Part shown: piece by piece, positions 26,400 through 39,658 of the stretch
Layout: each line of letters begins with the position of its first letter
Position numbering within the stretch: the first letter of the stretch is position 1
Assembly (NCBI GenBank): GCA_009823395.1
Contig: CM020501.1
Coordinates: forward strand, 30,193,361 to 30,257,360
From: Thamnaconus septentrionalis
Lineage: Eukaryota; Chordata; Actinopteri; Tetraodontiformes; Monacanthidae
Direction of reading: 5' to 3'
Length of the DNA: 64,000 nt
Program-made: the position numbers and the translations under genes
The notes under the pieces: generated by a model
Databases searched by the model: none
What the model was told of the DNA's origin: nothing
What the model saw: the letters and a program-made list of their open reading frames with translations, nothing else

Positions 26400-26745
26400 G
26401 CGCAACACTCACTCGTCATTTCCTGTGAGGTTTACGTAAGCGCGGCGGCGGACGTGTTTTCGCTGGTAAGAACAACATGTCCTTTGGTTAAAAACAAACA
26501 AGTTGACAGCTTCCGTCCCCTCGAACTGCCTCGTCTTGTGAGGAGGCACTTACGTGCCCCGTGCTTGCACAGAGTTGCGTGACATGTGAAAGGTCTGCGG
26601 TCAACGTGGTGCGGCGTGAAATTGTCAAAACAAGGTGTCAGCTGATTTGAGCTCGACGCAATCAAACTAGCACAGCCCAGCTAGCCGGTCAAGTAGCCCT
26701 CGGTCCCATTCGCGTTTGACCCGTCGCCAGTCGACACCCTGGTAA
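26400..26745 (+). promoter_or_regulatory. mmadhc promoter and candidate non-coding first exon
   Basis: A GC-rich, TATA-less stretch lies between the transposon and the first coding exon. Two good 5' splice sites could end a non-coding first exon: CGCTG|GTAAGAAC (exon end 26465) and CCCTG|GTAAGAGT (exon end 26741). Either could join the acceptor CCCCGCAG before 26965. The transcription start cannot be placed from the sequence. Confidence 0.5.
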
Positions 26746-26989
26746 GAGTAACACCTTCGCAAAGTGCACGTTTAAACATTCCGCAGCATGTCCGACTCGA
26801 CTTCGCTGCCGTTAGTCACCTCGCGACGCAGTTGTTGCATCATGCCGGGTCGGCTAGCATGCGCTAGGTCTGGGTAGCACATCTTTATCTCAGGAAAGGA
26901 GCCGTCAAACGTGCTCCAATTTCAGAATTTCAAATCTTCATTCGTCGCTCTTTTGTCCCCGCAGATAAGAAGACGGAGAAGCAGAGAAA

Positions 26990-29057
<2,068 letters not shown>

Positions 29058-30048
29058 CCCCCCCCTTTTTTTTCTTTTTAGATTTTCTACTATCTTAAGT
29101 CCAAAACCGGAGGCCTCTATTTATGGTTTGACGTATGCTAAGTGTGGGTACAGCGTGTTGTACTGTGAACAAAGTCGGACTGAAACTCTAATGTAAGACC
29201 GGAACTTTGGTCTTGACTGGTGAGAGACGCCACGCTTGTGCTCGTCCTCCGCCACAAGCTGGAAAGAGACCCTGAAGAGGGCTCTGATTGCACATTTAAA
29301 AAGGCTTTTTTTTTTTTTTTTTTTAAATAATTCTTATTGTTATATTTGCCTTGTTTTTAAAAGGCGCTCAGGCAACAAACACACTTACGAGGGCCACGCC
29401 CTCGCGTCGAAATTATTTTTGGCAGCTGGATCTTCTCATGTGAGCCGCTGACAACCTTCACGCTCTGGTATTATCATATCGGATTGTGTCACTCTGCACA
29501 GCAACATGCGCAGTATTGTTTTTGTCTGTTGCACAAAGATGTGAAGTCTCGGTTGAAGTAAAACAGCTGTGTAAAAAAAAACAAAAAAACAGTGAGTGTA
29601 TGTGTCTCTGCTGCTGCCCCACATGGAGTGAGACCCTCTCATTTTAGAATCACCATCCATTCACAAAAACACACTTTAAATTTGTTGTGTTCATACATTT
29701 CATTTTTTTTGTTTGAGAATCTCACCTTTAATGTCTTTTGAGCCAAGTGACCTTTGAGATAGTCATTTAACTTTCTACATTAATTATATAATGTATATTT
29801 AGACAATATGGTTAGAGCACTGTGTCATGTGATTTGCTGCCATCTAGTGGTTGATCAGATGCACTGCGAACACGGGGACTCCTGACCTTCAGCTCAAACC
29901 CTCAGACTAAAAGGAACTTTTTTCACAGATTTTTGCCCCAAAAATTGAGACGAGAATGAATTTCAAAAGCAATTTAATATATAAAAAATGCAAACACACT
30001 GAGGCCACAGTATGGTTATGCAAAAAAAGCTCACACTAATACTGACTC
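29058..30048. other. Convergent intergenic interval between mmadhc and lypd6
   Basis: This holds the mmadhc 3' UTR. No clear AATAAA was found on the + strand close to the stop, so the end of the transcript is unplaced. A T-run lies at 29308-29324. A CTCF-core match on the minus strand is at 29838-29850. No open frame looks coding. Confidence 0.5.
29838..29850 (-). promoter_or_regulatory. CTCF-core motif between convergent genes
   Basis: TGCCATCTAGTGG is the reverse complement of CCACTAGATGGCA, a full match to the CTCF core CCASYAGRKGGCR as I know it. Its position between two convergent genes would suit a boundary. The same phrase also occurs inside a transposon in this window (7813-7825), so it may have arrived by transposition. 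Confidence 0.35.
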
Positions 30049-30054
30049 TTTATT
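30049..30054 (-). terminator. lypd6 polyadenylation signal
   Basis: TTTATT on the + strand reads AATAAA on the lypd6 strand, 109 bases past the stop codon. It would give a short 3' UTR. Fish genes often use several sites, so this may not be the only one. Confidence 0.5.
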
Positions 30055-30162
30055 ATAAATAAATTACAAAGATAAAAAAAAAAAAAAAAAAATTGTCGTC
30101 ACAAACAGGAAGTGTGTAGAATAATTTAAAATCCGAGCGTCATGATCAGTTTTCCGGGCTGC

Positions 30163-32554
30163 TCATAGGAGCGCCACTGCGGGGAGGATAATGGCAGCGG
30201 CGGCGGCGTAGCTTAGCAGGGCGGGGCAGAGGTGGTGGGCGGAGCCGGAGAGGGGCAAGGTGGAGGAGAAGACGGCGCTGCTCTCGTTCCTGGGCACCAA
30301 CATGTTGCAGATGTCGCCCTCGCAGCAGGACGAGCACGTCTGAGAATGAGAGCAGAGCATCAGCGAGTCGTAGCTTTTCATCGATTTACATTTTGGGGGG
30401 GAGGTGGGTTAGGGGGCGCTGTTCCAACGCACCCGGTAGCCGCCGTCGGTGACCTCCGTGCAGCCGGCGAGCAGGCAGTCGTCCAGGGCGACGCAGCGCT
30501 TGGTCACGGACACGCTGTCCCCGTGGGTGTCCATCACATGGAGGGTGTGACAGTATTTAGTATCTGGAGGAAATATAACGACAACAAAAAAGTAATTACG
30601 GTCCGTTGAGGAAGAGCAGGATAAAGCGTGATTGGAAATGGCCGCCCCATACTGTATGGTGTACTGCACTGTTTGACAGTCACTCAGTTTGGTATCGTTT
30701 TGATGCTTTTGATGCCAAAAAAAAAAAAGAATTTTACCAAAAAAAATAAAAATCTAGCCTTTCTATCTTAGCTTAGCGTGCAAGAACTTCACTTCAATTC
30801 ACTTCACTTTCACGGAATAAACTGTGTCCGAATGTATATACTGCATCCTATACTGCTTCAGGTGGAAACATTGATGAAACATCTCCAATTTTGCAGTTTT
30901 CTTGCCTACGTTCCAACAAAACCCTGCCCATTACACCCCCACAAGGACACCGATTGGTCAGTTTCAGCAAGAAACAAGAAACTTCTTTCTTCTGCAAAAT
31001 ATCGCACAACGATGTGATTGAGGAAAGCTTTTTCTCATAGTAACACATGCATGCAGTTTTACCTTGGGGGCAGTAAACATCGGGAGCCCAGCGGTTACAC
31101 TCGTAGTTGTCTGCGGCTTCCTGGCAGGTGAAGCACTTGAAGGCGCCGGGGTGAGGCGTAGCTGCAGAGTTCAGAGTTAGATGGAGATTAGAGCTGTGCC
31201 TCCGGAGGTCAGCGAGAGGTTTTTTATTATTGCAGGAGGGAAAGAGAGGTGTTGGGTTGCAGCTCCGTTATCTCCCTTTGCCAAGGAGGAGGAGGAAGAA
31301 GAAGAGGATGGAGAAAAAGAAGAAGAGGCATCGGCCGCAAGGTGCACCTGTCGAAACATTACCTGCGGGTGACCGTGAGCCCTTTCCTATTCTCCCTCTT
31401 CTATCCCTCTTTGTGTCTTCCTGTTCAGGCTTAAAAGGAGGGGGGGGAGGCTGGAAAAGCCTGACCCTGGCAAAATAACCCGGGGATGTCACATGACAGG
31501 TGCGCTTGATTATCTCCTCGTCCCCGGTTGAGTCTCCCCTTACACCTTCCTCCCTTTTATTGAACCCTGCCCCATGCTGCTGACAGCCACAGGGGGGCGA
31601 CCTGCTCCTCCCCAGGTGTCACGGATCAGAGCGAGACCCCGAGTTCACCTTTTCAGGGTGGGTGGTGGTATGTGTGTGTGTGTGTGTGTGTGGGTAAATT
31701 CCTGTCAGGCTTTCAGCTTTAATTTTTACATTTTTTTCCATCTGTTTCTTTCCATCTTTCCTAACCGTCCCCGAGCCGCATACCTGAACTCGGCTAACCT
31801 CCGAGAGCTAGGTCGCTCGTCTTCCCTTACCAAATCCCAGAGACCCGCTGCAGGTGTGCGCCTTGGATAGCGACTCGCTCACATTTTTTTTCATTAGCGC
31901 GGCATTAGCTTTGTTCTATATTGGAGGTGATTAGCAGTTGAGGCGGCGCAGCAATTAAAGCAAAGCCTGCTGAGCCCGTCGGCGCCCCATGTGACAGATG
32001 TCGCCTGCGTCGGAATATCTGTGAATTTTCTTTCCTTTATCCGAACTGTCTGCAAACAGGAAGTTGTTTTATCTGGATGAAGAAGGCTGAAGCATCTTTG
32101 CAATAACAAGATAAAACAATATGTAAGAGTGCTAGGATTTCTTTTTTTTTTGCATACAATCTAAAACAAAACTTTTTATTTGACAATAATAATAGTAATT
32201 AGGGATTCACCGATACCACTTTTTTACAGAAAGTATGAGTACTTGCATTTCAGTACTCATCGATACCGATACTGAGTACTTAATAGAGCCATTACACTTT
32301 ATAGAATCACTTTGATTTTGGTTTAATTTTTCACAGTCGTTCTGTTATTTGAACAACATTCACTTTCTAGAGCATGGGGGAAACTGTCACAAGTTTCGCT
32401 GCAGTACAAACACAAAGTTAACAAAGTTGTCATATACGTACATATACACCTGGTATCGGTGTTGTGGTATCGGCACATATTTTACAAGCACAAGAGTACT
32501 CAGCCCTGGTACCAATACTCGATATCGTGCATCCCCAATGCTACTACTACTACC

Positions 32555-32595
<41 letters not shown>

Positions 32596-32723
32596 GGGTG
32601 CCTACTTGAGGGATGCAGCGTGATGATGTCCATCGCTGAGAAATCCCGACTCTGGACGCCCCTCAGCCAGCTAGCAACGCCGGCCGTCAGCAGCACCCAG
32701 GCCACCGCTGGCCACGCCTCCAT
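30163..32723 (-). CDS. lypd6: Ly6/PLAUR domain-containing protein 6 (LYPD6), GPI-anchored
   Basis: Four coding exons on the minus strand join in phase: 32723-32606, 31161-31063, 30563-30433 and 30339-30163, giving 174 aa (human 171). A signal peptide (about residues 1-25, WPAVAWVLLTAGVASWL) is followed by SRDF and DIITLHPSTTPHPG. Then comes the three-finger Ly6 domain, with FKCFTC, NYECNRWAPDVYCP, SVTKRC and CSSCCEGDICN. A hydrophobic C-terminus fits a GPI-anchor signal. LYPD6 is known as a membrane protein that modulates Wnt/beta-catenin signalling through LRP6 and affects nicotinic receptors. The residues match LYPD6 better than my recollection of LYPD6B. Exon 1's 5' splice site is immediately followed by an AAT microsatellite. 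A possible upstream start overlaps the main one. Confidence 0.93.
30640..30880. repeat. Dispersed repeat, copy in lypd6 intron
   Basis: Phrases such as GTACTGCACTG, GTATCGTTTTG and AAACTGTGTCC recur in the same order at 34480-35160, where the second copy is split by a SINE. Family unknown; it lacks a coding frame. Confidence 0.45.
32199..32537. mobile_element. hAT-type MITE in lypd6 intron 1
   Basis: The left end TAGGGATTCACCGATACC and the right end GATATCGTGCATCCCC are approximate inverted repeats of the GGGATGCACGATA type common in fish. Several palindromic GTATCGG/CCGATAC phrases lie between. I could not find a convincing target duplication. It ends about 70 bp from lypd6 exon 1. Confidence 0.55.
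32555..32595. repeat. (AAT)n microsatellite abutting lypd6 exon 1 donor
   Basis: About 13 AAT units. On the gene strand the tract begins ten bases after exon 1 ends (GT at 32605-32604), so the donor is followed almost at once by TTATTATT repeats. Confidence 0.9.
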
Positions 32724-34652
32724 CGTCGCTCCAGGGTGCTTTCATGCACTTCTTCCGATTGCCCCCTCTCAAAAAAATGAAAAAAATGTAAAGATTAAAA
32801 TCACCGTCGATGGAAACAGAAGAACGTAAAACAAACTGGACCTATTTTCCTCCGAGAAGGAGAGTGTGAGGACGAGAGAATCTGGGTCTAGCGCGAGCGA
32901 GCTTCATTATTCAGACGACATCAGGCGACCCCCCACCCCCGACCCCCACCCTCCACCCCCACAGCGAGTCTTCTGCCCATTTGAGAGTGAAGACATCATC
33001 CATTAGGGCCCGGGTCACCTCTGACGTTAACGTGAGTTATGTTTCACAACCCCCCCCGCCCCGCCCCCCACCATGACTTCCTTCGCCCCCTGAGGGAGAT
33101 TTCATCATTAGCTCGCCGTTCTCCTGATGCCTCGTTCCTCCGCCGACGTGCCATTGTTCATTCGCCGTGGTCGTCGCCAACTTCCGAATCCTACCTCCGC
33201 TCGGCCTAAAAAGATTCACTGCCCCATTAATAAGTGGCCCTTTGTTTGGCCCTTTCGATGAGGAAATGAAACCCCCCACACACACACACACACACACACA
33301 GATACACACACCGCCCCAAGAGAGACGGAAGTCATGCGTGTGGGTCTAAATCTAAAGTGTCAAAAAAAGGTGTAACCTTAAAGGGATTTTGGAGTCATGA
33401 TTCTGGAATTGCCTGTGCAAAACCTACATTTTTTTCAGATTTTTTTTTCTCATCGTGTTGGTCTAATAAATGAGGAGAAAAAAAAAAAAAAAAAAAAAGA
33501 CACAGCAGGCCGAAGGGGCCTGATCCAATCAAGTGTGTCCCTTCATGTCAACAGTCACAGTTATCCGTTTCAAGGTTTAATGACAAGGCTGCGATCTGAG
33601 GCCGACCTAGCCGGAGCCACTTTAGCTTTAAAGCAATAGAAAAAAAGAGGTCGTAAAATACAAACACATTAAAGCTTAAAAAATAAAATTCCAGCCGGCG
33701 GTTACGAGGGGCTTACAGCGGGTTAAATCCTTTCATGAGGCCGACTCTGCGGAGGAATTCAGGAAGGATCCCCCTCATCCTCAAAACATTTTTCATCAGG
33801 ACAGTTGGGGATTGGAGGGAAAATGGTCTTTGTGAATCAATTTTTGTGAATCGTTCTCTGAGAATGGAACAACAACGATTCATTTTCTCGGACGCCGAAC
33901 ATCCCACCATGTGTTTCTTTCTTCAAAGTGATCCTGCGACGCGGACATCAGAAGAAATCGACTTTTAAGAGGGGACATTCCCCCTCCGCCGCCTCGCAAA
34001 AATCCAGACGATTTTAGTGGGAAGGAAAAAATGCACACCTGGCATCGAGTCGAGCACTCTTCATTTTTCTCTGGTGTTTCTTTCACCAAGGAAGCAGGTT
34101 ATGTTAATATAAAAATCCTAATGGAACCAATGGTCTTCCCTTCACACTGCACACACAACCCTCCTCTCTCCTCCTCCTCTTCCTCTTTACCTCCTCCTCC
34201 TCCTCCTCTTCCTCCTCCTCCTCCTCTTCCTCTCCATCCGCCAAGATGTCACTTCTGTGAATTAAATGCGTGCCTGACCTGGTTCGTCTCCCGCTGACTC
34301 TCAGATCTGTGGGTTTCTCCACCGCCGTATCGCCGATGCGCTCTGACTCTGTTTTACACTGCAACCCCCCTCCCGCCACCCCACGACCCCCCCGGGGGCT
34401 GGCGGCATGGTTGTAAATGCTTGTTTGTTTTGCGTTATGCACGCCCCAATAAGACCGGTCTGTGCCGCAGGCGGAAAAACGCCCGTACTGTACGGTGTAC
34501 TGTACTGTACAGCACACATGAGGCGGTGAATGTGGAAATATTTTATGAACGCCCCTGCCCTCCCCTGCAAAAAAAAAATAGGTTGTAAGTCTGATTTCAG
34601 AGAATTTTAGTTCAAGTTTGACAGCGATTTGTGAAATGTTGGTTTGGTATCC

Positions 34653-35017
34653 GACACGGTGGCGCAGAGGTTAGCGCTGCTGCCTCACAGCAAGAAGGTC
34701 GTGGGTGCAATTCCAGGCCTGGGGCCTTTCTGTGTGGAGTTTGCATGTTCTCCCTGTGTCTGCGTGGGTTCTCCCCGGGTTCTCCAGCTTCCTCCCAAGG
34801 TCCAAAAGCATGCATGTGACATTCATTGGAAACTCTGAATTGTCCGTAGGTGTGCATGTGAGTGTGAATGGTTGTTTGTCTCTTTTTGGTCCTGCGATGA
34901 ACTGGCGACTTGTTCAGGGAGTCACCCTGCCTTCGCCCTGTGACAGTTGGGAGAGGCTCCAGCAGACCCCCGTGACCCTGAACTCAGGAATAAGCAGGTA
35001 TGGAGATGGATGGATGG
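34653..35017 (+). mobile_element. tRNA-headed SINE with L2-like tail
   Basis: The head has a polymerase III box A-like region (GGCGCAGAGGTTAGCGCTG) and a box B-like GGTGCAATTCC. The middle has the fish-typical GTGTGGAGTTTGCATGTTCT. The 3' part (ATGAACTGGCGACTTGTTCA, GAGAGGCTCCAGCAG) resembles the 3' end of fish L2/Maui LINEs. It ends in a GGAT-type microsatellite. It is a complete, insertion-type copy within an older repeat (34480-35160). Names are from memory. Confidence 0.8.
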
Positions 35018-37946
35018 TTTTGTATCGTTTTGCCACTTTGGTTTTTTTTTTTTTGCAAAGAAAAATTAGCTGTGTGAGCTTAGCTGTTGCATTTCAAGAA
35101 CTTCACTTTCAAGGCATAAACTGTGTCCTTTACATATACAGTATGCTTCCATGAGTATGAAGACTTTGTTCTCTCGCTAATTTCAAGTGTTGCACTTTGC
35201 CTTTTTTCCTTTTTTACAAGTGACAAAAAATGATTTCTTCCTCCTTTTTTTAAAATCACTAAAATCACAAAACTATACCAAGACAACTTTTCATCACGCG
35301 CAAACCCAACAGACAGCACAACACTCCGTCGCCATCGCCCCACTTCTGCCACTTCAACAACACGTGAAGCGTCCGCATATGGTGCTCAATTTCTGGACTG
35401 CTTCGGGGTCTCAAGAAGCACAATGCGCTCTCTGCTACAGCATCAGCTCGTAATAATGATGTGCTCCATGTCCCAAAAAAAAAAAAGCTACATTCGCATG
35501 TACTTGAGGGGTTGAGGAGCAGGAGTGTCGGGGAGGGATTAGCCACAATAGCTCCCTGTAACGGGTGAAGAGGGCTGGAGAGGGTTTACATGACGCTGGG
35601 TTCAATCGGCACCGACCGACTCCTCCGGGTCCCGGCTAGAAAGGCAGAGCGGGGGCCTCAAAAGAATCTGAAGGAGTCTCCCCAGACGACTGGGGATCAA
35701 GTATGCAGATTGCGGATGTGAAGTTGTGGGACGGCAACGTTTTCTCACAGTCGAGCGAGCGCAACCGTCGACCGAGGCCGAGCGCTTTAGCTCGCCGCTA
35801 GTTCACCTCCCGCATTTTCAGGTAAAATATATGATGTTTAAAAAACCCTCGTTGACTCATGACCCTTGACCTCCTCATACCAGAGATAAGGCGGCTTCAG
35901 GCCCTGAAGAGTCCAGCGCTATAAATAAGTCAAGTTCAGCCGCCGTGTTGTGGTTTGTGCAGACACAACGAAAAGTGAAGAAAACCAGACTTAATTGTCC
36001 GTATGAGCTCTTTAAGTTCCACTCTTTTGGGTTTCCTGTGTGTCCATCCACCCGTCTGTGTCTCTCAAACCCCAGAGGTCGGGCCAGATGGCTGCCCACC
36101 AAGGGCCGCGGGTCACCAGATATCACACTTTCATGCCTAATGAGCAATTTGGATCTTGGGTTCTTCAGAAGGAGGGGAGAAAAGAAAGAAGCTTTTTGGA
36201 TTCCAAAGGGTAAAAAAAACAAAACGTTACAAACATTAAAGCTGCATTGCTGGACGTTGGTCATGTGCGTGTCCTCAAAAAAAAGATTCCTCCCCTCTCG
36301 CCAGGGTGGGGTGGACAGGCGGCGGGGGGGGGGCCACTGGGGTTGCCCTGCCTTTGAAGAGAGGCTGGCCTCCAGCAGCTCAGCCCCTTCCACCAGACAC
36401 ACATGGCAGGGGCTTAACTTCTTGCCACAACAACACCGCCACCGAAAATCCACGAGTGAGCCGCAGAGATGACAGGAGGTGTTGGCGAATTCTTGTGTCG
36501 CAGGCTGTTTTACACTCCACCGCTGACCGAGAAGGCCCGGTGCACTGCGGTGCACTGCTGCTATCTTTAATTGGACAAGGAGTTTTACGTTCCAAGCGCA
36601 GATACACACCTCCTTTATCTGTTTTTTTTTTGTTGTTGTTGTTGTTTTGGTTTGTTTTGGGTTTTTTTTTTGTTTGTTGTTGTTGTTTTTTTATAGATTT
36701 ACTGGAGTAGAAGAAACTGGGAAGAATTTTATTCACAGCACCGGTCTCATAAAGTGCCTGACTTCAAAAAATCTGCAAGAAAACTCTGATTTTGTGCACG
36801 TTTGAATGTTCCACAAAGATTGAAGCTCTCTATGTGTGCAGAGTTATGGGGCAGAACGGTAATCATCCATACAACACTGACATAAGCAACGTTATGATGT
36901 CAAAGATCTACACAGTGAATTTGCGTTACCACCAGTTTGTGTCTGATGCACATTCATTAACGCGTCTTTAATAATTCAAAGGCGTGTTTACGCGCCTGCA
37001 GAGCGCGATAACGCACAACTGCGGCCCCTCGGTGTGAGAAGGCGCTCGCATATTCGCCCGTAAACAAGACGCACCTTGCACTGGAACCACTACCGGCTAC
37101 TTTGACTTCACGTCCCCTTTAATTAGCCTCCAATTTGCGCTCTGGAGCGTCTCTCTTTCAGCTTTTGCTAGAGAGAGAAAAAAAACGCACTTCTTGGACG
37201 GACTTGTGCGTGATTTGGTTTAATTTGGACGGGCGACTTTACTTTGTTTTTAATAAATTAACATTAAAAACGAACTTACCGGCTTTTATTCGGACGAACA
37301 GCTTGCAGGAGACTCTTCGGGAAATAAAGCAGCGCTGTACCACTACTACTACTGCACACTGAGGAGGAGGGAGGAGACCGAGGGCTGAAACGTCGCCGTG
37401 ACGTCACCACCGTGCCCATTAGCGGCGCTGCAGCTGGACCAGTAACAATGTCCGGCTTGATTTATGGTTCCATTAGCGCGCGCTATTGTCATGGTAATTG
37501 AACTCGGGATATTGGCGGACTAATGCTGGCTGGCCAAGACAAATTGTTTTTTCTTTTTTTTTTCCTTTCAGTATTTCCATTTTATTCGTTTTTGTTTGTT
37601 TTTTTTGTTTTCTTAGTTTATTTTTTTAATTTCTTTGTTTAATCGCTAATACTTGTTTGTTTGTTTGTATATTAATAACGCTAATGAAGCAAATATCACA
37701 ATATAAATTGAACTTTTACAACAATATGGTCAGGAAGTGTTGCTTGTTTATTTGTTGTTGTTTCATAATATTATTTTGTGGGTCCTTTAAGATCCAGACC
37801 ACATGAAGACGCTGATAGTTTTCAAGATTTTCTTCATTAAAAAAAAAACAAAAAAACTTAATGTAGGACTACTGACTGAAAATTAAATTCCGGCTTTAAG
37901 TTTGACCGCATAATATTTACTATCAAATGCACACACATACTATACT

Positions 37947-38077
37947 TGTTCATTCATTCATCTTCCGTACCCGCTTCTTCCCGAGCTCAGGGTCACAGGG
38001 GTCTGCTGGAGCCTATCCCAGCTGTCATAGGGCGAAGGCAGGGTACATCCTGGACAAGTCGGCAGTTCATCGCAGGG
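37947..38077 (-). mobile_element. 5'-truncated L2-type tail with 13-bp TSD
   Basis: Read on the minus strand this is the same 3' tail as in the SINE at 34653-35017 (ATGAACTGCCGACTTGTCCA through to a GAATGAAT tail). CACATACTATACT occurs at both edges (37934-37946 and 38078-38090), a 13-bp target duplication typical of retrotransposition. Only 131 bp were inserted. Confidence 0.8.
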
Positions 38078-38861
38078 CACATACTATACTATACTACCTA
38101 ATATTTGCACTCATAGATAGGAACATATTTCTCCTGACTCTCATAGATGTGCTGGCAGAGGCAGCAGCAATTTGGTTCCCGCCTCATGTGACTGCAAATG
38201 CGCAAACAATATATGTTTAACCTACATACATCCTCATTAGCACCCAGATCAGTGCCTCGTATGTAAAATAAAGGCTTAGGGGCACTGGATCAAAAGAGAT
38301 CAAAGAGCAAATTCCTACTCTGCAGCGCAACGAGCGTTCATTAGAAGTGCAAGCAATTCACGGGGAGACGCTCCCGAGCTTTGCAACGCTGCACCAATCC
38401 GACGTGTATTCACATTCTTGGTGTAGAAACACATGGACGGTGTGCACCGTATGAGGCTGACTTATAGTCTCATGACAGGCCTGCGGCTCTCTGGTCTGAC
38501 TGGGTATTCCCAGGATCCCTGACAAGGACAACAAGCCCTAATGCTCGAGCCTCTTGGCCAGAGGAATTTGAAACATGCACACAGATGTGTTATAAAAATC
38601 TGAACAGATGGCTATAGTCTGTCGAGGAAGAAGCTTTCAGCAGCACACCGGGCCCTGTCCATAGAAATAATGTGTCAGATCAGTCAGGACACATGTTGGT
38701 GAACAGACTGTTACTTTATTTAAAAGAAAGAATTACACTTTAATAACTTTTAACAGGCACATCTCTCTCTTTTTAAACAAAATTAAACATAAAAATATCC
38801 CCTATGTTTGGTCATGTCTCACATCTGTGATTCTTATTGCATTTCTGACAACAGCGAGGTG

Positions 38862-39425
38862 GAGGTGACGTCTACATTGGCAGCTTGGAAGAGAAATTAC
38901 AAGTTCTTTTTGCGCTTGGTGTGTAAAAGTGCAAATAAACTAAAAGAAACTACTGTAACTGTGCCTATACTGCCCTCTTGTGGTTACTATCTTCAAAAAG
39001 CAAGCGCAAACAAGAGTAGCGTGAGAGCATGCGTTAATCTAAAACATTAAAATAAACATTATAAACATTAATGATGATAGATGCAAAAATAAAGAATATA
39101 ATGCAATTATAAAAATATTCTACAAACATAAAATATAATAAAATACAAATTCATATGACAGGATGTCTGCATTGGCTGCTCGCAAGTGAAATTACAAGTT
39201 TGTTTTGTGAAAGCGCAAATAAACTGAAAATAAACTGAAAGAAACTTAATGTACCTGTACCTATACTGCGCTCCTGTTGGTTATGTCTTAAAAAGCAAAC
39301 GACACAAGCGTAGCATGAGAGCATTCGCTATTATAAAACGTTTAAATCAATAATAATGAATGCATAAAAACTGAATATAATTGAAAATATGAAAATATTA
39401 TACAAATGTAAAATTTATTAAAAGA
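38862..39425 (+). repeat. Tandem duplication, 295-bp unit, upstream of pspc1
   Basis: Phrases of the first unit (AAATTACAAGTT at 38894, GTGCAAATAAACT, GCATGAGAGCAT-like) return in the same order in the second unit (AAATTACAAGTT at 39189). The offset is 295 bases and the divergence is substantial. The second unit ends about 55 bp before the promoter region of pspc1. Confidence 0.75.
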
Positions 39426-39479
39426 AAATATATTGGTAGGTGCCGTTGGTTGCCTAATTCGTACTGGGTGTCCAGATTT

Positions 39480-39658
39480 GCTCCGCACACGCGTGACAGA
39501 ATGACAATATTTAGTTGCGCGCGCAACCGTCGCCATATTTGAAATTCAGGACGCGCGTGCATCATCTGCACAGACTCTCGAGCTACTTCTCGTTCGGCTA
39601 CGTTCGACTTTTGTTTTCCTCCCTGAACAGCTCGAACGTTTTTGGTTTTTGGGAGAAC
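39480..39658 (+). promoter_or_regulatory. pspc1 core promoter and 5' UTR
   Basis: A CpG-rich, TATA-less stretch begins abruptly after the AT-rich duplication. CGCCATATT at 39531-39539 matches the YY1 site often seen just downstream of housekeeping starts. The first ATG in frame with the RNA-binding protein is at 39659. Confidence 0.6.

Larger units (their letters stand above)
32770..39480. other. Intergenic interval between lypd6 and pspc1 (divergent)
   Basis: No protein-coding exon was recognised. Non-coding 5' exons of lypd6 probably lie here but cannot be placed. A GC-rich island with a CRE-like TGACGTCA at about 37399-37406 (36960-37500) is the best promoter candidate. The remainder holds CT-rich tracts (34170-34230), a SINE, an L2 tail and a tandem duplication (listed separately). 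The long frame at 35875-36609 (-) opens with GTG, not ATG, and is rejected. Confidence 0.45.

Noticed and set aside
35875..36609. Long minus-strand open frame of 244 codons
   Set aside because: It opens with GTG rather than ATG; the first real ATG comes about 115 codons in. It has overlapping frames on the other strand, no recognisable family and no splice context.
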